The position numbers were made by a program, and so were the translations under genes. From assembly GCA_003342815.1 (NCBI GenBank), contig PTEX01000060.1, positions 1,004,244 through 1,068,243 on the forward strand: a DNA stretch of 64,000 nucleotides, written 5' to 3'. Below, in pieces: positions 48,708 through 59,730 of the stretch. How positions within the stretch are numbered: position 1 is the first letter of the stretch; each line of letters begins with the position of its first letter. Below the pieces are notes generated by a model, which searched no databases, had not been told where the DNA came from, and saw only the letters and a list, made by a program, of their open reading frames with translations. The DNA comes from Eudromia elegans. Its lineage: Eukaryota > Chordata > Aves > Tinamiformes > Tinamidae.

Positions 48708-51083
48708 CTGAAAATAGGACCTGTAGCCCTTCTGTCAGTGGGCTGAAGTTCCATGAAAAGCAGGAACTTTCTATCTCTGTCTTTGTTTTCTATCGTCTCT
48801 CTAATCTTGAATGACTTTCTGTATAGTAGAGCAACAGCAATGGCAACAGGATCCACTTCCTTCCCAACTCCAAATGATCTTTCTTTCCAGGTATTAGGGA
48901 GATGGGCATTTGAAATTTTTCAGACTAAGGAGGGAACTGAATTTCAGATTCTCACCTTTTGACGACATGTGTTAACCACTACACATGTGGGAGCATTTGA
49001 GGAAGAAAATTAGAAAGACGGAGGCCTTCTTTCAGGGCCTCATTAAAAATAATGATTACTATCTCTGTTTCTGAAATTAGAGATATTGTCCAAGAGGATT
49101 CAGGCTGCCAATATGGCCTGAATAAAACCTGCATTCAAGAACTGATTTTTAAGTACATTTTGAAGGCAGTGTTTATTTTCAGCTAGATGTCTGCAGTGAT
49201 AGGTTTAAGAAAAACTGACCTGTTTGAGACATTTTGAAGTCTAGTTCTCCCTATGTGAATGTAATTCCAGAACTTTTTGGAATCTGCTCTGTAGTGCAGA
49301 AGCTAAACTTTAAATTTTTCCTACACTTTAAGCTGGTATAAAAAATGATGTAGAAACATAAAAATCTATGCCTTATTCTGAAACTGAATTTCTGTCAGAC
49401 TATAGGAAAATTATCTTTGTGCCACAGGTTCAAGAAAGTTGGGCTAAGACCTTGTGCTGTTTGGTACAAAATGTTTTGAGATGTACAGATGAGAAGAACT
49501 GTCAGGAGGTTGAATAGATGCTACTCTTGCCAGTTAAAGAGAGTTTACATACTAAAAGAATACCAAAAATTGTACCTTAAAGGAGTATCATCTAAGTTTC
49601 AAAAAGTGCTACAGATGAGAAAGTGTGCATAAAGTTTGGCCTATAACAAACAACTTGCCTTTCTGTATCTGGAGAAAGATATTTTTCATGCAATAAACAT
49701 GAACTGTTATCCATTGTTCTCCTGAGGATGGAAAGAGAGAAATAAAGGAAGGTGGGGAGAAAGAGAAAAGGAAAAAATATGGAGGAGATGTACATATGTT
49801 TTATGTTCCAAAGCCAGATGATTCATTTCAGTTTTTCATGCAGTAAGTATGAACCCATGAGTCACACATGAACTGAGATGCAGAGGATAGGAGATACCTA
49901 TACACAGAAGTCTCTGAGCCCTATTCTCCTGCTACAAAAATTACCATGAGAAAGTTTTGCTCATCCTCATATTTTATCAGAAAGACACGTTGAGTCCCAG
50001 AAAACTGGGTACCTTCTCCCTCTCTCTTGACGGCAGCGCCTGTCATCTCTCCCTTTTGTTGGCCAGTGGGTCTGTCTTTGATTTGAAGAATTTTGCTTTG
50101 TTCTTCAACCAGTATTTTTTTATTCCCAGAATGCAGTCTGTTTCAATGCTGTCTCACAGTGGGAATGGCAGTAGTTTTGGCTGATGGAAAGACTAGATTT
50201 ACCCAGTGGATGGTAAATTGGCCAGATGAACTCTGGTGTGGTTCAGCTGGCTGCATGAAAGTCAAAGTGTCATTTATGTGTACTTGCATTTCTTAAAACG
50301 AAGAGAGCAGGCAGAAGAAGGGAGTGGGAGGAATTAAAAAAATATATAGTGGACAAGTACAAATGATTTAGGGGGATAATGTTTCCAAAGACAAATGATT
50401 TATTTCACTTAAACATACTGATCTAAAAGGCTGCAGACAATGAGGATAGAAACTCCACTGAAGCATTTCTCTGATTACTCATAATGCAATGCTTAGATTA
50501 ATGTTACAGCCACCTGGAAGGGACATAAAATAATTTCATATTCATGCAAAGGGCAGAACACCTTTCCTCCATCATGAGGCCCTCTTGTACTACATGACTT
50601 AAAACAATCTTCTCCTATGGAAACACCTATGGTTAGACCTCACCTTCAGTCCTGGGTCTCAAAAGACTTCACAAGATCCATTTTTAGTAACTCATTGAAT
50701 TAAGCACAAATGTAAGTTTTTGTAAGAGCAAGGTCTAATGGAGCAGGGAGGGAAAGGAATTCTGTGTGCTGGACTTCTGGAAAAGTAAAGTAAACTTGGA
50801 AACAAAGTCAGGGTATATATTAACCGCCACTTTCTTTTGTTTCTCTACTGCAATTCCTTTTTTTTTTTTTCATTTAATAAAACAAATGCTCACTAAAAAA
50901 CGTGTGTCTTAGATGTTCTGTGATTGATTGACCACAAAAGAAGAAAAGTAAAAGAAAAATACTGTAGAAACAAGAACTTTGGAATAGCAGAAGATATTTC
51001 TTAAAACTAATTTTAAAAAAGGACTGATATTGTTCTATCAGCTTTTACTTTATGTGTGCTTTGGGTACTGATGTTAGTGCCTC

Positions 51084-51104
51084 AAAAAAAAAAAAAAAAA
51101 AAAA
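51084..51104. repeat. poly-A tract
   Basis: Uninterrupted run of 21 A after GTGCCTC. No retroposon body was recognised. Confidence 0.92.
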
Positions 51105-51349
51105 GGCTCTTTTCAAAGAGCTCTCTGGCTCTTTTCATAACAGAAATGAGCACTAATTTTGATCTGAAGGACAGAAAATGGAGACCAGGTGATAGATATA
51201 GGTATAAATAGATTGATTCATTTACCAGTTTAGCCACCTATTTTCTCTCTGTTTCTGACCTTTGTCAGGTCAATGAGCGCTCTGTGCCCTAAGCACACAA
51301 CCTAAATAGCTTTTTAAATGCCTTAGAAGAAAAACTGCAGAAACAGATT

Positions 51350-51387
51350 AAAAAAAAAAAAAAAAGAAAGGAGAAGAAAAGAAAAAG
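51350..51387. repeat. A run and purine-rich low-complexity stretch
   Basis: Sixteen A followed by GAAAGGAGAAGAAAAG-type purine sequence. Confidence 0.85.
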
Positions 51388-53524
51388 GGCTGTTCTTCTT
51401 GCCTTTTATGAGAGGAATAGAAAGCTGGAAGGAAATTAAAATTCATTAATTATCATTTTTAAATGAGGAGCTCAACATATGCTACAACAATGCTATAGTC
51501 AGGATGAATGGGCCTGTGGAGACTGACCTCTCAAGGCTGGTGTCTATGCAGACCTTCAACAGTCCTTCACATGAACAACCACATGGTGGTTACGTAAGTG
51601 TTGTGAATAGTTTCGGAAGCAGTGAGTCTGCTATTGGGAAGAAAAAGCAACTCATTTGACATTTCATTTTAAAGATAGGTGAGGGAGGAAAGGTAGGAAC
51701 AGTAAGATTGCTTTAAAAGTTTGATTTCTGTGTTGCTCTGAGAAAGTTGTGAAACATGCAATAAATAATAATCATATACTTTATAACTTACATAAGATTT
51801 TTTTTTTCTCATTTTCCTCCCCTGTGAGGGAGAAGAAGAGAAAACAGAAGAACAGGAACAGAGGTTGTGTGGCTGGGCTCAGCTGGAAAAGATTGAGTTT
51901 TGAGGCAAATTTGACCTTAAAGAGGTCAGTTAAACAAGAAATTTGTGAAATACAAACAGATAAAATGAAACCAAGAGAAAAGTTAAATTCTTGCAACAGA
52001 ATGATCCATAGTCGAGGTTCGAATGAGGTGAACAAGTTTCAGAACAACTCACCTAAGCCATGGGCTAAGGCTTGGTGCCTCATCTCCACTAGTTTTTCAG
52101 GCAGGAGAGGAAGAAGGTGATGGCAACTGTTTTGCTGATTTGTATTCCACTCCCTGCTGCTTCCTTCACTGAAAATCCCAGTTCACCATCTGCTTTGTAT
52201 GTCTAGAAGTACATGCACTGATCAGCCAACACTGACTGGTCGTATGGGGCTGTTTGTGTCTCCATCGTGTTCTGTACACATCCATCACTTGATGAGGCTG
52301 GAGACAGAACACACATCTCTTCCTACGCCCCCATAAGGGACAGTACAGCCTGCCTAGGGGAAGGCTGGATGCAAACCTAGGATGTGACTCACTGGGCACC
52401 ATTCTCAGCAGGAGTAAATCAGCCTGATTTCGTTTACTTTGCTGGAGTCCAGCAGCTGAGAGTGTCTAGTCCTATATTTTCAGCTCTCTACATTTCCAGG
52501 CTGGTTACTTTTCAAATGGAAATATCCTCTGTAACTTGGCAAGAAGCATAGTCACGTTTTATCCCTTTCAAGAAAATACGCGCTTAAACAATTTCATTTT
52601 GTTACTGTTTTCTCAAAGTCCTCATTCCACTGTAAAGAGAGAGAACACAGTGCAAACAGACAGACACAGATAAATTATTAATTACCAGCCCTTTGCTGTT
52701 TTGCTACAGGCAGATTGTCAGCGTGCTTGCTCAATCCACTCCTGCCTTTTCCTTGGCAAAGCTGGAGCTGCAGATTCCCACAGCCCCCAAGGCCAGGCAG
52801 AGGGGGAAGGTTTTGCTCCAGGCTTGGAGCCAATTAGGGGGCAAAAGCATCTGAAGTTTCTGTTCCATGTTGGCACTAGAAAGACATAGGGATTAGTGTG
52901 GGTAATACATGAGGATTTTGGTACCCCTGTCACCATCACTTCTGGGGTTTTCTTGGCTATACTTCTAGTGTTAAGCATAAAGAGGAACAGAAACCCCTTT
53001 CTGGCCATGAGATGGAGTAGCCTGGCTTCTGCCTGCACATATTAGAGATATCCTACTTTTGGGGATTTGTTTTGGAGAGAGAAAGAGCACTAGTTTGCAT
53101 AGCCGTAAACAGACCAGAGATAGACTGGAGATCTGTCAATAGCACTGAAGAGACAATAAGTTTTGTGGATAGCATAGCCCACTATTTATAACAAACCTGA
53201 AAATAGGCCTGAAATTCCCTACATCAGGGCTTCCCTTCCTGTGAAGTGTCAGCACACACGTGGTCAAGGAAGTAGCTTCTATCCACTGAGCAGCGATACT
53301 GTAGAATTCCTTGCCCAGCTGTCATGTCCACCTCAAGAAGGATGCAGAAATACTGGTGTTCAGAAGGATCCCTATAAACAATCCATGGATTAGAAGCTGA
53401 CCTTGTAACAAGAAGCTAGATGAACTCTACTCCATACTGAATCATGTGTAGAAAGAAACAGATGATGAAAGGAGGCTTCTTTTCAGCTTTTCCTGACAGA
53501 GGCAAAACAGGATTCAGTACCTGA

Positions 53525-53737
53525 AAAATGAAATTGAACAAATTAAGACATAATTTCCTAATAGTGAAGCTAATTAAAGCATTTAAACATCCCATCTAGT
53601 AATGTATGTATTGTTGTGAGGGATTTTCTATCTCCTGGAGCCTTTCAATTGAAATTGGTTATGTGTGAAAAAACAGAGGCTTTAACTCAGATACAGTTTG
53701 TATGGGTCTGGTGGCCTCTTCTGGCCCTGCAATGAAT
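53525..53737 (+). mobile_element. very old CR1/L3-like LINE 3' end, plus strand (copy J)
   Basis: The order of blocks recalls the 3' end of the ancient amniote CR1/L3 group: TAATTTCCTAATAGTGAAGC, then TCTATCTCCTGGAGCCTTTC, then GGCTTTAACTCAGATACAG, then GGGTCTGGTGGCCTCTTCTG and GCCCTGCAATG. The family ends in GGTCCCTTCTGGCCTTAAAATCTATG-like sequence instead of the avian hairpin and octamers. The copy is much more diverged than the other CR1 copies here. The assignment rests on this block order and has not been aligned. Confidence 0.55.
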
Positions 53738-54314
53738 TAATGCATTTGTAGGTGTGTAAATAGTCTACACATTTTTGGGTTTGACCACACAGAGCAGGAA
53801 ATCATGCAAAGTCCTCAGCACACTGACAATACTTGCAGTTCACTGTTAAGACTGCAATGAGAAGCAAAGCTCATCCTTGAAGCCTTTAACCAGTTGTCTT
53901 CAGGCCGAAGGAGTGTGAACATAAGCTGAAGGGTTTAAGTTTCTAATAAAAAAACCCCTTCAAGCAGCTTACCTTGTCCACGCCTCCAAATTTCTGTGTA
54001 TTACCTATGTATTTGTGTTAAAACTGTAACTAAATTTGTACCACAAGACTCCATTGCTATTAATATCAAAGTCCCAGAAAACTGAAGTGGTTAATGCACT
54101 TTTAAACTCTTATTAGCATGAAATGTGTTAAGTGTTTCAGACAGGAGAGAAAGCCAATTAAGGGGCTAGTGGATGATATCCAGGTTGGGAGGCCTAGTTA
54201 GTGGGAAGTTAAATCCATAAAAGATAAGTCGTCATCTTTTTTTAGAAGCCAATTTTTTTCTCCCAGCATTAAATCTTGTCTAATCGAGATCTTCCAAGGA
54301 CTATTAAGAAGTTA

Positions 54315-54365
54315 GTTTGGCCTGATTTTTAGAGGCTCCCAAAATAAGGAGACTTCTCAGCATTT
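54315..54365. repeat. probable relic of an ancient amniote interspersed repeat
   Basis: TTTGGCCTGATTTTTAGAGG followed by CTCCCAAAATAAGG and CTTCTCAGCATTTCTG recalls the GGCCTGATTTTCAGAGGTGC start of old sauropsid repeats. The match is short; the family name is not known to me. Confidence 0.35.
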
Positions 54366-54607
54366 CTGCCCTTTTCACTGTTAAAAATTAGAATCCCCAA
54401 ATCTGCTTTATGAGCAAACTGTCAGAAACAGACTGTATGTTAATCTAGGGAAGAAAATAGGAGATGGAACCTAGTTAGACTCTTAGATGTAAATCTCTTT
54501 GCACACACAGATATATGAATATATGTAAGCACCTAAATATATATGCAGACATGTTATATATTTAGAAAAAAGTATATGTATAAATACAAATACATACTCT
54601 CTATGTA

Positions 54608-54718
54608 CTTTTTCTTTTTCTTTTTTTCTTTTTCTTTTTCTTTTTCTTTTTCTTTTTCTTTTTCTTTTTCTTTTTCTTTTTCTTTTTCTTTTTTTTCTTT
54701 TTTTTTCTTTTATTTTTC
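54608..54718. repeat. (CTTTTT)n hexanucleotide microsatellite
   Basis: About 15 near-perfect CTTTTT units with a few length variants, ending in T-rich sequence. The poly-Ser/Phe open frame over it (54543-54728) is an artefact of the repeat. Length polymorphism between individuals is likely. Confidence 0.97.
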
Positions 54719-55936
54719 TCTGCTATAGAGCATTATCTTTCTCTCCAGCCTCTTCTGAAGCATTCAGAGCTTGGATATAGCCAAAGACAAGACCATAACT
54801 AAAATGGATTCCTCTCCTTGGAGAATGCAAGGACCATCTTTCTTAGAGGTGCCTGGCTTACCTGTGCAGTCAGGAACCAATCTGAGACCTCTCTTTCTTT
54901 ATCCAGTAAGAGCAGCAGGCAGGTCAGGGCATTCATCCAGAGCATGGGGCCTGTTAGGATTACTTGAATAATTCTCCTCAAAGCCATTCTGGCACTGATA
55001 GCCCAGTTATCCCTCCCGCTTTCTCATTGGGGTCACAGGGTAGTGCTCTGAGGCTAAGTAACTGGGCTCTGCATGGAGGTAAGTAGATGACATTAGATGG
55101 CTTGCGACAGGCACAGCTTAGGCGGCCAAGCAGCCTTTTCCCAAAGTGACACCACTCATTCCATGGCATGATCAGAGGGTTTTGGCAGCTGATGATTATC
55201 CTGACAGTTATAAACCACTTTGTTTCATGTTTATTTTGCTAATCGTGACGCTAGCTTCATCCTTGCTCTTACTCTAACAAACCCTGCTGGTCTTCAGCTA
55301 TATGAGACTAAGGAGTAGGAAAATTATTTGACAAGGTCAAATGTTTAGAATTTGCCTTACAATGAGTCACATCTTCATCTTTATAAACATGTAATTCTCA
55401 CCAAATCCATCACTCTTAAAGAGAATAAAACTCCAAGCAACTGGGAATATACTATTTTTCCCTGTTCTTAAAATACTGTAAATAGAGCTGGCTTAGTCTT
55501 TCTGCCGTGGTTGGCTGGAGTCGAGGGGAAGAAGGTCCAGGAACATTTCCAATGCGCTTGCTGAGCCAGGCAGTGAGGAGACTGCTTGCTCCTTCCATGC
55601 TCTGGAAGAGAATAATTTGAATTGATGCTACAATATGAAGTACGAAGTAAATACGATTTTTGGCTCTATTTCTCTTTCCTGCTTTTCTACAACTTTCCAC
55701 ATGACAAGCTTTCTATGGGACTCAATGGCTGAATGGACTTAAACACATGTTTTGCTTAATCAGCAGTCCGGGTGATGGGGAGACAGTCCACACAGCCTGT
55801 GCGAGTGCTGAGCTCCAGGCAGAAGGCTCGGGTTTGACAAGGGAGATGGAATTTACTTCTTCCTGCAGCTGCTGCGGAGATTTTAGTCCCTGGGTTTATC
55901 ACACAGCTCCTGAGCCCAGAATTCACATGGAAGGCT

Positions 55937-55976
55937 AAAACAAACAAACAAACAAACAACAACAACAAAAAACAAC
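55937..55976. repeat. (CAAA)n and (CAA)n simple repeat
   Basis: About five CAAA units followed by three CAA units and an A run. Confidence 0.93.
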
Positions 55977-58741
55977 CAATGAGTTTAGTATCTCATTAAA
56001 AAATACATAAAAAAGAATACTTGAAGGGATAAGCGAGATAAGGCTTTGCCCTTCACTGCTGTATAAGCTCAGGTAGTTACTTCAACCCAGTTCCTCTGTT
56101 TCTTTTTCATCTTTTCTGTCTGTTCAGGTTCAAACTCCCTTAGGACAAAATCTCTCTTCCTTGTTACAGTCACACTGCTCCTTGCACAACAGTGTCTTAA
56201 TCTCAATATATAGATTCTGTACTTAGTAACATAAAACAATTAAGTGGTCATACCGTTAAGACATTCTGTTTTATGAAAGGTTAAAGGGTAATGTATGTTA
56301 AGTATTCCACTTTTCCTATAAAAGCTGTTTACTTCAGAATCACTAATGATTACAGACAAAATGACTAACCTTCTCTGCTTCCTTCTGCCCTTTGATGAGA
56401 CTCTCTGAGAAAAGAATCCACTCTCTCCACTACTCAGGGCTTTTTATAGAACATTAAGAATAACAAGCTTTCTGTTATAAGCAAATACAATTAGGCTTGG
56501 ATAGTCCTGTAACTATTTATATCACACAGAAATTAAAGAGAAAGTGACATTGTGAGCCAGGACACTCGAGGCGATACCTACCCATGGCAAAGGACAAAGG
56601 TGTGCAAATTTATGTGCTGTGCCAGGCGAGCTAGCACTGGAAACAGGAGAGAAATAACCAAGTGTGGCTCTGTGTCGAGCTTAGTCAGTCTTGCCAACAT
56701 ACCGGGGTAGGTGTTCTGGTGAGCTAATGCTGAGCTGTTTGCAGGGTCTGACTGGTTATCTCTGCCAAGCACAGTGCAATGTTAGGTGGATGTTCCAGCC
56801 ACCTTGCATGCTGCACAGGACAGTCACATCCGAGATGAGCTTTATAGACTGTGTGGTCTCACCTTTGAATCACAAACCATTTATCTGGCTAGTTCAGGAA
56901 GGAAATGTGCACTGACTGCTAGATTGCCCAGACATTTAAACACATGACAGGACTCTTCTAAATTGCTTTGAAGCATCAGGAATGGAAAAGTGCCAAAAGT
57001 TGACTAAAAGGTGAGACACAGTGAAGTAATACTTGCTTCAGAAATACTTAGGTAATGGTTTCAGGGTTAAAAATTCTTCAGACTCCTCAGACTTCAAACA
57101 TAACTTTGTCTGGAATTACAACCATGTTTGACTGAAAGAAATCAGGTAGATAAAACATAACCATCTGTCGCACCAGCAGGTATCCTGTGTTGAATAAGGA
57201 TATTGATCTACAAGAGTATGAGGGTAGTGCATTAGACCTGGTAGTACACTATACATATTGTGTAGAGTATGGAATGTTGCATGGAGTATACTTATTGGAG
57301 TTGGCTTGGCAAAAGCTGAAAAAAAAGAATAAAAGATCTCATCATTTTGGCCATGTTTTGGAAGGCCTGTCTCTCACTCAGTGTAAGCACTTGTGTGAAA
57401 ATATTAGCATCTGAGCAAGTCATTCTCAGTCCAGTGGAAAATGTCAGCTTCCCGAGCAGAATAGAGGTAAAAGTTCAACAGAAGATATTTAAAACCATTC
57501 ACATGATTCACTATACACAAGCCTTTTTTTCCCCCCTTGAATTAGAAAACGTAGCTGAGTATAATTAACTTAGGTGAAAAAATTAGGTGAAGAACTAACT
57601 CAGGTTTTCAAAAATAGAGACACATTCAAGGGTGTCCAGTTAATTTTGTTTCATTTTAAATCTTACAAATATGTGTTATCTTAAAAGAATGATTCATGCA
57701 GCCAGATGCTGAAAGCCACAGCTCAGACTGAGTGCTCTCCAGCTCACATTGCATAAACAGTGGAAGTCAGAAGGAAAGTTCTAGCTACTTCATATGGAGC
57801 CTGTTCCTACAGTGTCCAAGTACTTCCCAGCCTTTCACGCTCATAGGACTAATTCGAAATATACGGCACAGAGACCTGGTCCACCCCACTTAAAGCGTTC
57901 AAATGATTCACAAGTTGCACCAGCACTCTGTCAACAGAAAGGACAAGACACCTTCATGGGACAGTTAGGGACGTCTGAGATTTAAGCAGCTATTGGAATA
58001 GTCTGTTTCTCTTCATCAGCTCTGCAAGAGTTCCAGTTCTGGATGAATTTGAACTAGCAAGAGTAGTGGATATGCCAAAATGCAAATACTAAAACTGTAT
58101 CATAATCTAAATTAAAACCAAATTAACTCCAAAATTAAAGATTCCCTAGATAAAACAACAGTGCTTGAACTACAAGGCTAGCTACCTTCTTATTATGTTA
58201 TTTATGGCTGACTGACCTTCATTTTCCAAAAAGGAGTTATTTTCCTCCATGCACTCCAATATTAATGGCATTTTGGCTGAACACCTTTTACTGTCAGAAT
58301 TTATTTGAACTCTTCGGTTCTAAAAAGCTCATAAAAGCAGAAATGCCTTTTCCTCCTGCATGTACTTAATAAATTGTGTGCCATCATCTTCAACACGTAT
58401 GTCCGGGCAGAACAGTCTAACCACTAATGCACAAATGATCTGCTGCAATGGAGGTTTAAGTATACCTTAATGTATTCTGAAAAGGCTCCATACAGAGTGA
58501 TCTCAATACTGAAACATTCAGTGTGCCACCACCATATTTTATGTTGCATCCTGATTCTTTGCTGGACATAAAACACAGCTTAAAATGCTTTAATTTTACA
58601 CTGAAAACTTCCCCTGCCCACCTGAGCAAATACTTCTTTCTCTGCAAGTCCTGAAGATGAAACTCTTGAGATTATCACACGTTTCTCAGGCTATGGGAAT
58701 GACAGTAGAAATAGAGACATAATCAGGGAATCTTTATTTCA

Positions 58742-59185
58742 TCAGTATTCCTGAGCCTGTCCGAAGAGGAAATTCGATGCCTTCAGTACTTCATACTTTA
58801 GCCCTTCAGCACAGCCAAGGAAGGTGCTGAGTGGGGCACAATCAAGGCAATCAATAGGAAACATCTGGAGAAAAGCTTTAGGTGGAAAACCCTGCTTTGA
58901 ATCTGCTCCTGACACTGGGATACTCAAGGAGCAAAAATCACTTGGCAGATTTCTGTGTTTACAACTAAAGGTCGTACTCTTTCTCCCAGCTTTTTTAGTG
59001 TGACAGCCAACTACAGCTCGGTTGTAGCCTGATGTGTGCTTCCAGCTGACACGAGCCAGAGCGGCCGTCATAAGAAATGGTTCTGCCCTGATCTCACTCC
59101 AGCAGCTTCTTCCTGCTCCCACTTCTCCTGATCTCGTGTCAGCGCATATGTTCGAGTAGCTGTCTGGTGGAAATGGCCAGGGCAC
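58742..59185 (-). other. longest gap-free open frame, not recognised
   Basis: A minus-strand frame of 147 codons starts MPWPFPPDSYSNICADTRSG and ends KASNFLFGQAQEY. The translated sequence has no low complexity and is fairly rich in Cys and Ser. There is no signal peptide, membrane segment or motif that I can assign, and no splice-bounded neighbours. By a rough calculation (about 6% stop codons per codon position at this base composition), about one frame of this length is expected by chance in 64 kb of six-frame sequence. I therefore list it only as the best candidate for a coding or transcribed segment. It is not a supported gene. Confidence 0.1.
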
Positions 59186-59544
59186 TGATCAGGCTGAAAA
59201 ATAACCTGTCCATCAAAACAAAAAAAGGTTAACTTTCAATCTTGCATAACTCAATCCTAAAAATGTCCCAACCTTGAATATCCTGCAATCACTTTCTTTT
59301 CAATGTAGAGATATGATTTTTCCTAAAGATATATATACATTTAGAAAGAGGGACTGAAGCTCAAGGTGACATTGTCCCCATCACATCATTTGCTATGTTG
59401 CCTGCTATTGCAGTTTTATTATTGCTATTTTTTAACATTTTGGATATTTGTTACTTCACTCCTGTTTACTACTTGTTTTCTTACACAGGGTATTTTTGCC
59501 TCTCTGAAAAGCAGATCTGGGAATGAGAAACATTGATTATCTGT

Positions 59545-59730
59545 GTATTTCTGGTCCCAGCTTCAAATTAGCTGCCAAGCTTTGCATAACAGGACACAAA
59601 TTATTCATGCGAGAAAAGCAAGAAGTGATTTATTATCATGTCTGATTTCCAGTGAAGAATTTTCTTCAGATAACCCAGCAAGGAGGCTTCCCTATTTTAA
59701 ATAAGATAAATTACAATTGACATTGGAATT
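59545..59730. promoter_or_regulatory. candidate conserved non-coding element
   Basis: The block contains CTTCAAATTAGCTGCC, TTTGCATAACAGG (POU-like ATTTGCAT variant), ACAAATTATTCATGCG, TTTATTATCATG and GATAAATTACAATTGAC. It has no simple repeats and no open frame. Regulatory use is inferred from motif texture only. Confidence 0.22.

Larger units (their letters stand above)
47157..53524. other. unique non-coding sequence
   Basis: No gene recognised. It contains an ancient-repeat relic near 47.6 kb, an 11-nt tandem repeat at 48660-48692, the second copy of a 27-nt shared sequence at 50110-50136, A runs near 51.1 and 51.35 kb, and a GC-richer part near 52.7-53.0 kb with short open frames on both strands. 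Confidence 0.45.

Noticed and set aside
54543-54728. Open frame rich in Phe and Ser
   Set aside because: It is a translation of the CTTTTT microsatellite.
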